A stretch of DNA of 64,000 bases. Origin: Vallitalea longa (GTDB lineage: Bacteria; Bacillota; Clostridia; Lachnospirales; Vallitaleaceae). Both the position numbers and the translations under genes were made by a program. The notes below the pieces were generated by a model. It was not told the DNA's origin, searched no databases, and saw only the letters and a list, made by a program, of their open reading frames with translations. Of this stretch, positions 18,231 to 26,776 are shown one piece after another (position 1 is the stretch's first letter; the number at the start of each line of letters is the position of its first letter). The stretch spans positions 868,001 through 932,000 of the forward strand of contig NZ_BRLB01000001.1 in NCBI RefSeq assembly GCF_027923465.1, in the 5' to 3' direction.

Positions 18231-18398
18231 TATTAAAACTCCTTTCTGGATTACAAATATATTATGCCAAAATATAATAGATTGAACTATCAATTTGCTT
18301 TGAAAGGAGTATATTCAATGTTAAAAGATGCTTTTTCGGAGGTAAAAATAAAGTTATTTTGCCTGAGTGAAGTATATATAACCCCCAATAGTACATAA

Positions 18399-19463
18399 TT
18401 ATATGTTAAGAATCTGCTTAAGTTCTTCCATTCTTCCTTTTGAAAGAGGTATTGAACTCTTGTTTTTATCATCAAGTATCAAACTATAACTATTCCTTGT
18501 CCATGTAATAACTTCTCTCACTCTTTGTAGATTTACCAGATATGATCTGTGGCATCTAAAAAAACCAATGTGTTTTAATCTTTTCTCAAGACTACTTAGG
18601 GTAAGAGAACATTGAAATTTTTCTGTACCCACATTAAGGTAACACGAACCGTCTATGGTTTCTATATAATCGATTTCCATAGGATTGAATAAAATGATTT
18701 TGTCATCTATTTTAGTTGGTATTTTCTCTATTTTTATATTAGGTAATTCAGTTTCATCATTTTCATTTGAGATATCTATTTGGGTAATAGAATCATTATC
18801 CGTATCATTTTCTTTTTGGTTTTCAAGTTCATTCTCTATAATATTCAGTCCTTTTTCATTCAATATGTATGAATCTCCATCAATAAGTATAGTATCTTCA
18901 AGAGTAACAGAAAAAGCTAATATGCTTATTCCTATAGATTTCATATGAACTATGTTTTCTCTAATGATACGACTACTTTGTCTGTCAAGATTCAAAGTGG
19001 GTTCTTGTATCAATAATAGATCTGGCTTATTTATAAGAGCTCTTGCCAAACTGATTCTCTTCTTTTCTGAGTAACTTAAGGAATTTATCCTTGAATCAGC
19101 GATATCTAGTAATGCAAATCTAGTCAAGACATCTTTCATCTTTTGTTTATAATTAAACAGCCTATTGAAAAATGTGAGATAATCATTAACTGTAAGTCTA
19201 TCATAGAAACCTTCTTCTTTATATATTACTCCTATGTTCTTGTTATTTTTCTTAAAATAATCTTCTGGAGATTTCTCATCTATTATAATTTCCCCTTTTG
19301 TAGGCATAATCTTTGAGGTAATCATATTCATCATTGTTAAAGACATTTCCTCTGTACATTTAATAGACATGCACTGTCCTCTATCTATGGTAAAAGATAT
19401 ATCATCAATCAGTACTGTATTTCCATCTTCTCTAGATACATTTTCAAATCTTAATATACTCAT
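18399..19463 (-). CDS. ABC-LytTR fusion transcriptional regulator with degenerate ATPase
   Basis: 354 residues. Residues 1-205 resemble an ABC ATPase, but Walker A is replaced by SIKCTEEMSLTMMN (no GxxGxGK), the signature is LSYSEKKRISLARAL, and Walker B ends LLLIQEPTLNLD, with Gln for the catalytic-site Asp. ATP hydrolysis is therefore unlikely. An acidic linker leads to a LytTR DNA-binding domain (about 250-354: YIETIDGSCYLNVG, RCHRSYLVNLQRVREV, IPLSKGRMEELKQIL). The gene is followed by the ABC-2 exporter genes after a 168-base gap. I infer a local regulator that senses the exporter or its cargo through the ABC-like domain. Confidence 0.88.
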   Translation of the reverse strand: MSILRFENVSREDGNTVLIDDISFTIDRGQCMSIKCTEEMSLTMMNMITSKIMPTKGEIIIDEKSPEDYFKKNNKNIGVIYKEEGFYDRLTVNDYLTFFNRLFNYKQKMKDVLTRFALLDIADSRINSLSYSEKKRISLARALINKPDLLLIQEPTLNLDRQSSRIIRENIVHMKSIGISILAFSVTLEDTILIDGDSYILNEKGLNIIENELENQKENDTDNDSITQIDISNENDETELPNIKIEKIPTKIDDKIILFNPMEIDYIETIDGSCYLNVGTEKFQCSLTLSSLEKRLKHIGFFRCHRSYLVNLQRVREVITWTRNSYSLILDDKNKSSIPLSKGRMEELKQILNI

Positions 19464-19516
19464 TTATGTACTCCTTCTTGAATAGGATGCATTTTCATAG
19501 TCTTAGTTTGTAGAAT

Positions 19517-20500
19517 TCATTGCAACTTGAACAACTCCATCTGTCTATTAATCCTATCAATAATCTTCTTTTTAAAACTTTCTGGTCCTACTACCTTCAA
19601 GATTGGACCGAAAGCAATTAATTGTATTATTAACTCTGTTTCATCAAAATCATAGTAATGTATTTTAATTCTACATGTATTAGTTTCTTCATCATATTCA
19701 GAGTCTCTCTCATAATTTGAAAGATGCACAAATACACGTTCAAACCCATTTCTTTTGTTTTTTATTATTATTTCTATAGGCTCAGACATTCTATGAGCAT
19801 ATATAAACTCAGCTATTTCGGAAGGATACTTTGATTTTTCTAGAATTGCTACTTTTATTATTCTAGCTACGTTTATCTTACTATGAAAAACTATTTTACT
19901 TCTATTAATCAAAACAGCATTCAAACGGAATTTATCATCTTTTACGGAATATTCTAGCCTATAGCCTGCATAACTTGCTTTTTTTATTACACCTTGGGAA
20001 TTCTTATATATTATGGTCATACATTTTTTGTTATTTACGCAATATAATAGTCTTCTGAAATTATCTATATAATTTGGATCATCATATGGATCTCCATCAT
20101 TTGCTTGGTTTATTGAAATTATATCATCTGGGTTAAATAATTCATCAACATCTGATAGTCGATTTTCCATGATTTTCATTTCTTCTTCATTAAAAAATAA
20201 TTTTATTCTTTTATCAATCAATATTGTTTTCAACCATCTCAATTCTAATGTTGTCAATACTACCTTTTGCTTCTTTTTAAGAATTGACTTGTATCCTTCT
20301 TGAGTCTCATATAACAGATTATAACTGTCTTTATCATCATTTATTATTTTAGGGGCAAGTGCAAGAGCAGTATCCCCGAATCCTTTTTCTTGTAATAGAT
20401 TATATATGTGAACTGTTGAAATAGGTTTCTTATGAGCTTCATGTAATAATTCATTAAGTAATTGATAATATCTACCGTATATCTCGCTAAATACACTCAT
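19517..20500 (-). CDS. WYL-domain regulator, second of a pair
   Basis: 327 residues from the ATG at 20500, where AAGGAGG stands six bases upstream; this start overlaps the upstream WYL gene by 14 bases. An N-terminal helical part (SEIYGRYYQLLNELLHEAHK) looks like a winged-helix region. The centre holds a WYL-type fold (KCMTIIYKNSQGVIKKASYAG, YRLEYSVKDDKFRLNAVLIN) and a C-terminal WCX-like extension (ETELIIQLIAFGPILKVVGP). WYL proteins often bind nucleic-acid or nucleotide ligands and control repair or defence genes. The pair is divergent from rtcB, so it is the likely regulator of the RNA-repair operon. Confidence 0.82.
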   Translation of the reverse strand: MSVFSEIYGRYYQLLNELLHEAHKKPISTVHIYNLLQEKGFGDTALALAPKIINDDKDSYNLLYETQEGYKSILKKKQKVVLTTLELRWLKTILIDKRIKLFFNEEEMKIMENRLSDVDELFNPDDIISINQANDGDPYDDPNYIDNFRRLLYCVNNKKCMTIIYKNSQGVIKKASYAGYRLEYSVKDDKFRLNAVLINRSKIVFHSKINVARIIKVAILEKSKYPSEIAEFIYAHRMSEPIEIIIKNKRNGFERVFVHLSNYERDSEYDEETNTCRIKIHYYDFDETELIIQLIAFGPILKVVGPESFKKKIIDRINRQMELFKLQ

Positions 20501-21767
20501 TCTCTTCCTCCTTATACATTTCATACATTGCATAAATATCACTTAGAAATCTTTTTTCTATAATTTTATTACTGCAATTGAAAGAAATAATCCTTCCTAT
20601 TAAGGTTCTAAGCCAAGGAACCATTTCATTAGCATCAATTACTTCAATAGTATATAAGAAAGTATTTTCAGTTACTCTATTAAGTATCCCATGTTTTCCT
20701 TCTCTTTTAATTCTCTTTATCATATAGTCTTCATATTTTTCATCTATATATAGTTTTACTTCGATTTTATCCAAGTTCTTTTTATTGAATACAGTAATGC
20801 CCCAGCTTTTTTTCAAGAGAATTTCTAAACAATGAACATAATTGTCATACTCATATTCATTATTTGCTTCATCTAATTTTACATCTTTAATATTATCTAT
20901 CCTAAATGTTGAAATACGAGCATACTTAATGTTATATGCCGCAAGATATCTTCTTCCAGTACTAACATTATCTAATATTTTAAGTGGTATAGCTTTTATA
21001 CAATTATTTATGCTTTTTCTATAGCCACTTGTAAATTCTATGGTTCTGTATTCATTTATAGCTTTTAGAATATTAAGCAGTACCTCATCATCTAATGTAT
21101 TAGCTAGATAAACATGACGAAATGAAAAAAGAGGATTATCAATTATAGAACTATCTACTCTATTACGTATGTAATTGCCAACAACACCCATAGGTAATAT
21201 ATTTTGATAATATCCACACACATGTAACAATTTATCAGTAATCTCATGAGTTAATTGTGGATATCCCTGTGTATTAATATAATACTGTAATTTCTTTCCA
21301 TTTCTTATACTATACAATATTCCTACATCCGTATATTCTTTCAACTTATTTCTTACAGTCATATTATCGGGTATCTTAACATTTTGAAATCTACTTAGGT
21401 AGTCGTTAAGAATTTTATCAATGATTTCATTAAGTGTTAGTCCATCATGCATGTTCAATATATCTAATATAATAAAGTGAAGCATAATATCGTTTTTAGT
21501 AAATGTTTTTGTATGCCATGTTGCAAAAAGAGGATTCTCTTCCATATCAATAGTATCAGCTGTAATATATAACCTCTTCCCTCTGGAAGAATTACTGTAT
21601 CTTATATATTCCGATAAATAATTCTCTATCCTTCTCTTCTCATTATCATAACTTCTACTACTCTTTATATCAAAGTCATTCCGACATTTATAACCATATA
21701 CATGAAATTCTCTTAAATAATCCCTAATCTTTTCATAGTTCTTAATCAGCTCATTAAATTCAGCCAT
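20487..21767 (-). CDS. WYL-domain regulator, first of a pair
   Basis: 426 residues from the second ATG of an ATG-ATG pair; AAGG lies seven bases upstream, and 21770 is the alternative. The N-terminal 150 residues are helical and probably carry a winged helix (DGLTLNEIIDKILNDYLSRF, MTVRNKLKEYTDVGILYSIR). The WYL core is at about 265-330 (NEYRTIEFTSGYRK, RRYLAAYNIKYARISTFRID), then a WCX-like end. It overlaps the next WYL gene, so the two are made together and may act as a heteromer, as PafB/PafC do. The divergent intergenic region (21771-22036) is shared with rtcB. Confidence 0.82.
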   Translation of the reverse strand: MAEFNELIKNYEKIRDYLREFHVYGYKCRNDFDIKSSRSYDNEKRRIENYLSEYIRYSNSSRGKRLYITADTIDMEENPLFATWHTKTFTKNDIMLHFIILDILNMHDGLTLNEIIDKILNDYLSRFQNVKIPDNMTVRNKLKEYTDVGILYSIRNGKKLQYYINTQGYPQLTHEITDKLLHVCGYYQNILPMGVVGNYIRNRVDSSIIDNPLFSFRHVYLANTLDDEVLLNILKAINEYRTIEFTSGYRKSINNCIKAIPLKILDNVSTGRRYLAAYNIKYARISTFRIDNIKDVKLDEANNEYEYDNYVHCLEILLKKSWGITVFNKKNLDKIEVKLYIDEKYEDYMIKRIKREGKHGILNRVTENTFLYTIEVIDANEMVPWLRTLIGRIISFNCSNKIIEKRFLSDIYAMYEMYKEEENECI

Positions 21768-21892
21768 CATATCACCTTCATTTCTACTATTAACCCATAT
21801 AAAAAAAACTATGTTTTTTTTACTCTACTTCAAACTCAATTATCCTTTATACATATTATAAAATACTATCATTATGTAAATACACTGTCAAT

Positions 21893-21920
21893 TTGGTATT
21901 AACAAATTTAATATTATAGT
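21893..21920 (+). promoter_or_regulatory. Candidate promoter of rtcB
   Basis: TTGGTA and TATAGT with a 16-base spacer would start transcription near 21927, leaving a leader of about 110 bases before rtcB. The leader contains a small hairpin (TGTTC/GAACA near 21982-21999). I see no sigma-54 type -24/-12 site, unlike Escherichia coli rtcBA. Confidence 0.35.
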
Positions 21921-22036
21921 AACATGTTTTCGAGTTCGCAACTTTTTTTTAATGATATGAAAAAAGAAAAATGATAACATATGTTCATGATGAGGAACAC
22001 GATAACGAGTATACATAATTAATAAGGAGTTAAAAA

Positions 22037-23272
22037 ATGTTTGTAATATACGATAAAAATAAAAATAAGTTTCCTATAAAAGTATGGCTAGAAGATGTTA
22101 ATAAAATTGAAGATGACTGTATGCAACAAGCTACCAATTTATCTAATTTACCTTTTTTACATAAATGGGTCTGTCTTATGCCTGATACACATACAGGTAA
22201 GGGAATGCCTATCGGTGGTGTCATTGCAACTGATAATGTGATAATACCTAATGCTGTAGGTTCTGATATCGGATGTGGCATGGCTTATATACAAACTAAT
22301 ATACCTGCTGCATTACTAACAAATATCGAAACACCTAACGGTATATTGATTAAGGGAATAATAGGTGATATCCTTCGAAATATCCCTGTTGGCTTCTCAC
22401 ATCATAAAGAAAAACAAAAAAGTGAAATATTGGATAAAGCTCTTGATAATATAGAATTATACCAAGATGCAGAAGAACTCATTCCTGAAATAGAGGATGG
22501 ATATTACCAACTAGGAACTCTAGGTGGAGGTAATCATTTTATTGAACTTCAAAAAGACGAAGAGGGTTTTGTTTGTATTATGCTTCACTCAGGTAGTCGC
22601 CATTTTGGATACAAAATATGTAATCATTTTCACAAAATAGCAAGAGACCTTAATTCAAAATGGTTTTCAACAGTTCCTGATAAATATAAATTAGCTTTTT
22701 TGCCTGTTGATACTAAAGAAGGTCGATCTTATATCAATTGGATGAATCTAGCTCTTGATTTTGCAAGAGAAAACAGAAATAGATTACTTGATTCAGTAGT
22801 TACGATTGTTGATAAATGGTTGAATAAGCATTGTAATTATAACCCGGAATATACTAATCTGATTAATTGCCATCATAATTATGCTGCTATTGAACATCAT
22901 TATGGCAAAAATGTTTGGGTACATAGAAAAGGTGCAATACGCGCAAGAGAAAATGATCTTGGAATTATTCCTGGTGCAATGGGTTCTTACAGCTATATTG
23001 TAAGAGGCAAAGGTAATCTGGACAGTTTTCATTCTTGTTCACATGGTGCTGGAAGATTGATGTCCAGAAAAAAAGCTATAGAAACCTTTAGTGTCAACGA
23101 GGTAATCAATGATTTAAAAGAATGTGATGTTGTCATTGGCAAGCAATCCAAACAGGATATTGCCGAAGAATCACGATTCGCTTATAAAAATATAGATACA
23201 GTTATTAACAATGAACTTGATTTAATAGAACCAATAAAAAAATTAAAGACTATTGGTGTTGTAAAAGGTTAA
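22037..23272 (+). CDS. rtcB: RtcB-family RNA-splicing ligase
   Basis: 411 residues with AAGGAG ahead of the ATG. RtcB seals RNA 2',3'-cyclic phosphate or 3'-phosphate ends to 5'-OH ends using GTP and Mn2+. Metal and guanylate motifs are visible: MPDTHTGKGMPIGGVIATDN and VGSDIGCGMAYI (Asp, Cys), LGGGNHFIEL (Asn, His), MLHSGSRHFG (His), NCHHNYAAIEHHYG, IIPGAMGSYSYIVRGKGN and FHSCSHGAGR, with the guanylated-His region. The C-terminus has the usual RtcB ending, modified to KKLKTIGVVKG. Its length matches the shorter bacterial RtcB class. Downstream lie a tRNA-like RNA and a Band-7 protein, and two WYL regulators are divergent, so this is probably a repair enzyme for cleaved tRNA. Confidence 0.95.
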   Translation: MFVIYDKNKNKFPIKVWLEDVNKIEDDCMQQATNLSNLPFLHKWVCLMPDTHTGKGMPIGGVIATDNVIIPNAVGSDIGCGMAYIQTNIPAALLTNIETPNGILIKGIIGDILRNIPVGFSHHKEKQKSEILDKALDNIELYQDAEELIPEIEDGYYQLGTLGGGNHFIELQKDEEGFVCIMLHSGSRHFGYKICNHFHKIARDLNSKWFSTVPDKYKLAFLPVDTKEGRSYINWMNLALDFARENRNRLLDSVVTIVDKWLNKHCNYNPEYTNLINCHHNYAAIEHHYGKNVWVHRKGAIRARENDLGIIPGAMGSYSYIVRGKGNLDSFHSCSHGAGRLMSRKKAIETFSVNEVINDLKECDVVIGKQSKQDIAEESRFAYKNIDTVINNELDLIEPIKKLKTIGVVKG

Positions 23273-23299
23273 TTACGGAAGTTAGTTCTTCCTTAATTA
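23267..23299 (+). terminator. Hairpin at the end of rtcB
   Basis: GGAAG-TTAGTT-CTTCC flanked by TAATTA on both sides gives an interrupted 11-bp stem beginning at the stop codon. The following bases are only moderately T-rich, so it may be a partial terminator or an RNA processing boundary. Confidence 0.4.
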
Positions 23300-23304
23300 T
23301 ATAT

Positions 23305-23480
23305 TGTATTTCTTCTATGCTAAGACTTTCAATGTCTTGCGGTGCCTATATGTTATTGACGGTATGCCGAAGTCATACAAAGAAATAGAGACAACCATCT
23401 CTACTGCTCAAGAAAGAGCATTTGGTAAAAACATCTTAAAAATGTTTGGGGTTCGAATCCCTATAGTTACTATTAATAAA
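23305..23480 (+). ncRNA. tRNA-like non-coding RNA of the RtcB/Band-7 cassette
   Basis: The 488 bases between rtcB and the Band-7 gene hold no credible gene but a chain of hairpins. A 5-bp stem with a 7-base loop lies at 23322-23338. TAGAGA/TCTCTA is at 23386-23403 and TGCTC/GAGCA at 23405-23420. An anticodon-like arm at 23429-23447 has the loop CTTAAAA, the same as in tRNA-Leu(UAA). A full T arm lies at 23447-23463, with five stem pairs closing the canonical loop TTCGAAT. TTTGGTA at 23421-23427 resembles a D loop. No acceptor stem was found and there is no variable loop, so this is not a normal tRNA. A novel tRNA-like RNA with SPFH/Band-7 RNA-repair modules was noted by Burroughs and Aravind (2016). 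Exact ends are uncertain. Confidence 0.6.
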
Positions 23481-23577
23481 AATAAAATGATGTTTGTTGA
23501 TTTTACTACTTCCCTAGCGATATACGATAATAATCATTTGATACTCTCATATAATTATTAATTGTATAATCACAGCA

Positions 23578-23612
23578 AAAACAGTACCTTGCAGTTGATG
23601 GGATACCGTTAT
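23578..23612 (+). other. Imperfect hairpin in the leader of the Band-7 gene
   Basis: AACAGTACC pairs imperfectly with GGATACCGTT. The stretch 23481-23760 otherwise shows no gene; GAAGGTGAT at 23749-23757 is the ribosome site for the next gene. Confidence 0.3.
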
Positions 23613-23760
23613 AACTTGATTATATCCATAATATGTATAGATAGCTTAGGCTTTTTAGAATATTACCGATATATGATACTTATAACTTAACATTAACTCC
23701 GTACATGTTTTTGTGGGAATTATTATATTAACGCAATCAAAAAAATGGAAGGTGATATTT

Positions 23761-24879
23761 ATGAAATATTATATTAAAAAAAATGAAAGAGGCTTACTAT
23801 TTAAAAATGGAGATTATGTGGAATCAATCCAACCTGGAGAACACTCATACTCATCCTTTTTGAAATATGAGGTTATTGTTTTAGATATTAACCAACCATT
23901 TGCTTGTAAAGATTATAGTTTAGATACATTTATGGATGATAAAGTTTTATTGGAAGAGTTAGATATCTTGGACGTAAAAGATAATGAACTTGCATTTCAT
24001 TATATAGATGGTAAATTCTCAGATATATATGAATCAGGTAAATTTGTATTCTGGAATATAAATAAAAAAAATGATTTTAAGATAGTTGATATTACAAAAC
24101 CAGAAATCAGTCAAGATATAGTTAATGATATATTCAACATAACTAACATCTTCAATTCAAAACTTAATGATAAATATCTTGAAATAAATGTACGTTCTTA
24201 TGAAAAAGCACTCCTTTTTTATAACAACAATTTTCAAAGGATACTAGAACCAGGGAAATACTTCTACTGGACTAAATACATAGATATAACCGTAAAAACA
24301 GTTGACATGAGACAGCAACAATTAGATATGATCGGTCAAGAGATAATGACTGCTGATAAAGTTAATCTAAGAATTAATTTTTCTTGTCAATACAAGATTA
24401 TAGATATACTAAAGACAACACTAGAAATCAAAGATTATGCTAATCAATTATATATATTAGTCCAACTTATATTACGTGAATACATAGGTGGCGTCAAACT
24501 AGACGATTTACTAATATCAAAACAAGATATCGCTGATTATGTGTTATCTAAGTTAAAAGCCAAAGAAGATGAAATGGGAATAAAATTCATCTTTGCAGGT
24601 ATAAAAGATGTGGTTCTTCCTGGTGAAATAAAGAGAATATTCAATACAGTTCTATTGGCTGAGAAAAAAGCCCAAGCCAATGTTATAACTAGGCGAGAAG
24701 AAATCGCTTCTACAAGAAGTCTACTTAATACTGCAAAACTCATGGATGAAAATAAGACTCTATATAAATTGAAAGAATTAGAACACATAGAAAAAATCTG
24801 TGAGAAAGTCGGTAATATTTCACTTGATAGTGGAAGTAATGTTTTGAATAATCTAGGAAATCTGTTTAGAGGTATATAG
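23761..24879 (+). CDS. SPFH/Band-7 (slipin-like) protein of the RNA-repair cassette
   Basis: 372 residues from the ATG at 23761 with GAAGGTGAT just upstream. Two repeated N-terminal units (KNERGLLFKNGDYVESIQPG and SYEKALLFYNNNFQRILEPG) precede the SPFH core (about 175-300: ITVKTVDMRQQQLDMIGQEI, TADKVNLRINFSCQYKI, LREYIGGVKLDDLL) and a coiled C-terminus with VVLPGEIKRIF and AEKKAQANVITRREE. There is no membrane helix, unlike stomatins, which matches the soluble slipins found beside RtcB. The role is probably scaffolding: Band-7 proteins form rings and could hold the ligase and the tRNA-like RNA together. Confidence 0.88.
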   Translation: MKYYIKKNERGLLFKNGDYVESIQPGEHSYSSFLKYEVIVLDINQPFACKDYSLDTFMDDKVLLEELDILDVKDNELAFHYIDGKFSDIYESGKFVFWNINKKNDFKIVDITKPEISQDIVNDIFNITNIFNSKLNDKYLEINVRSYEKALLFYNNNFQRILEPGKYFYWTKYIDITVKTVDMRQQQLDMIGQEIMTADKVNLRINFSCQYKIIDILKTTLEIKDYANQLYILVQLILREYIGGVKLDDLLISKQDIADYVLSKLKAKEDEMGIKFIFAGIKDVVLPGEIKRIFNTVLLAEKKAQANVITRREEIASTRSLLNTAKLMDENKTLYKLKELEHIEKICEKVGNISLDSGSNVLNNLGNLFRGI

Positions 24880-24887
24880 AACATAGA

Positions 24888-24932
24888 ATACCCTGTAGCT
24901 TAATAATCCAACAGCTACAGGGTTATTTAATT
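24888..24932. terminator. Bidirectional terminator between convergent genes
   Basis: An 11-bp perfect stem ACCCTGTAGCT / AGCTACAGGGT with a 12-base loop lies between the slipin stop and the stop of the convergent lipoprotein gene; AT-rich tails flank both sides. Confidence 0.8.
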
Positions 24933-24935
24933 ATT

Positions 24936-26264
24936 CTAGTTTTCTTGCTTATATTCTATATCACTACAGTTATGAATTTCTGGTTCAAAAATTTTCTCTT
25001 CTCCTTCAAAAGGATAGATATCAATATTAAGTTTATCATCTCGATAATTAATAATATATATCTTGTCTTTTATCGGAAAGATATATTGGCCATTATAGAT
25101 CTCTTTATCTATGGGAACTTCTAAATATTTATTGAGATTATTGGTATCAAATATTCTTAGATGATTATATGGTTTGTCTTTGAATATACTTAAAGTGTGT
25201 GTATCAGGATTATAAGTATATTCGAAACTCATATCTTGCTCTTTAACTAAATACCAATAATTATATTTATCAATGTCTATTATTGCTAAATAAGGTCCTC
25301 CAAAAAAATTCTCTATCATTAATTGATTATCGCTTAGCCAACACAAATTACATATTTCTAAGTTACAATTCAATAATGTATTCCCCTTAGAGTCGATTAT
25401 AGTTGGTCCGGAACTTGACTCATACTCACCAATTAGATATGCCATATAATTATCATCTGTGGACCATCTGGGAGATTGTGGAATATAGACATAATATCCA
25501 CAACCAGCTCCTATAGTTTCATCAATATAATCCCCTTCCTCAATTAATTTTTCACCTAACTTTTTGCTATTAATATATATATTATAATTATCTTTTGTAT
25601 AACTTTCTGTTTTTCCATCATGTGATAATCTATAATCAATTATGTCTGATTCAATATCTTCACTTCTAATGACTTCATGAGAAACAGGATCTATATAAAT
25701 AAGCTGTTGTTGTAAGTTACATACTACTTCATTATCTTTAGATTTATAGAAGCAACCTGTGTAACCAGTAGAATAGTTCTTTTCTCCATTACCCTCATAT
25801 ATTTTTTTTAATGGATTATTCTCTAAGTCAGTAACATCAATTCCATATATCTGAACCATTTTATCATCATAATTATCTCTTGCTATGTAGACATAGTCAT
25901 CAATCACATTCATACTCAGATAGCCATAGGGGTCATCCTTCAAATCTATAGAATATGATGTATAAGTTTTGTCTCCAGCAAATGTGTGTGTACTTTTTTC
26001 TATATTAGTAGTTGTATTTTGTATATCTTTCTGGTCTTCCAATTCTTCTGATTCTTGATTATTGTTAGTAGTTGATATACTATCTTCATCAAGATTCTCT
26101 TTCTTGTCATCAACTGGAATTGATTGCTCATCAATATCCTCTAAATAGTCGTTCTGCAATACAACATCGTCAACAATATTATCTGGTGCATCTGCCTTAT
26201 TTTCACACCCACATACAGATATAATCAATATAAATAACACAATTAATACTTTAATTAGTTTCAT
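24936..26264 (-). CDS. Hypothetical lipoprotein, propeller-like
   Basis: 442 residues. The lipoprotein signal ends VCGC at residue 20. An acidic, disordered linker (about 25-90) precedes repeated strand motifs (YGYLSMNVIDDYVYIARDNY, YYVYIPQSPRWSTDDNYMAY, YLAIIDIDKYNYWYLVK) that look like a TolB or DPP-type beta-propeller. It shares style, though not clear alignment, with the large lipoproteins of this window. The function is unknown. AAGGGG stands ahead of the ATG. It converges on the RNA-repair operon and is not part of it. Confidence 0.75.
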   Translation of the reverse strand: MKLIKVLIVLFILIISVCGCENKADAPDNIVDDVVLQNDYLEDIDEQSIPVDDKKENLDEDSISTTNNNQESEELEDQKDIQNTTTNIEKSTHTFAGDKTYTSYSIDLKDDPYGYLSMNVIDDYVYIARDNYDDKMVQIYGIDVTDLENNPLKKIYEGNGEKNYSTGYTGCFYKSKDNEVVCNLQQQLIYIDPVSHEVIRSEDIESDIIDYRLSHDGKTESYTKDNYNIYINSKKLGEKLIEEGDYIDETIGAGCGYYVYIPQSPRWSTDDNYMAYLIGEYESSSGPTIIDSKGNTLLNCNLEICNLCWLSDNQLMIENFFGGPYLAIIDIDKYNYWYLVKEQDMSFEYTYNPDTHTLSIFKDKPYNHLRIFDTNNLNKYLEVPIDKEIYNGQYIFPIKDKIYIINYRDDKLNIDIYPFEGEEKIFEPEIHNCSDIEYKQEN

Positions 26265-26776
26265 GTTTTCCCCTTAATAATCATTTAGATTTAACAACGT
26301 ACAATATTAAAGTCAAAGTTTCAACTTCTTATAAATTTATATATACAAAGTTATTACAAATATGATATCAATAAAATATTAAAGCTATGTTATAAATTTT
26401 TGAATTTATTATTAATTAAGATTAACATAAAAAAATATTTATTACTAAATTGTTACGCTTGATAGATATTAATCAGTCTTGTTAAGATTCAACCAGTAAC
26501 TAAAATATGTAGGTATGGGGTTAACGGAAATTCACTACAGATCTTGTTAATGTTTAACGAAAACAATAAAGATGTTAATAAACCTAAAAGTAAAAAGACC
26601 AAAACCGCATCCAAGGTTTGATACACCTCTTAGTTTCCAGTTACAGTTAGCAAGATACATATTATATATATGTAATCAAAAAATGTATTTTATCCCATAA
26701 ATCATGTCGTTCGTCAGGATTTGTAGAAATTATATTGTAAAAGATATAGTATTTAATAAGAGAAAGGAGTATTGTT
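26265..26776. other. Gene-free 512-base region with short direct repeats
   Basis: No gene or RNA family was recognised. CTTGTTAAGATTCAAC near 26477 recurs as CTTGTTAATGTTTAAC near 26542 and weakly as GATGTTAATAAAC near 26571. The promoter for the effector-like gene must lie toward 26680-26770, just before AAAGGAG. Confidence 0.4.

Noticed and set aside
18290-18475. A 61-codon frame overlapping the end of the ABC-LytTR gene
   Set aside because: No ribosome site, and it overlaps a well-supported gene in another frame.
21925-21950. TTCGAGTTCGC near the rtcB promoter as a second tRNA-like T loop
   Set aside because: The flanks do not pair into a five-base stem.
23304-23561. An 85-codon reading frame through the tRNA-like region
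   Set aside because: It needs a TTG start with no ribosome site and runs across the stable hairpins; codon content looks accidental.
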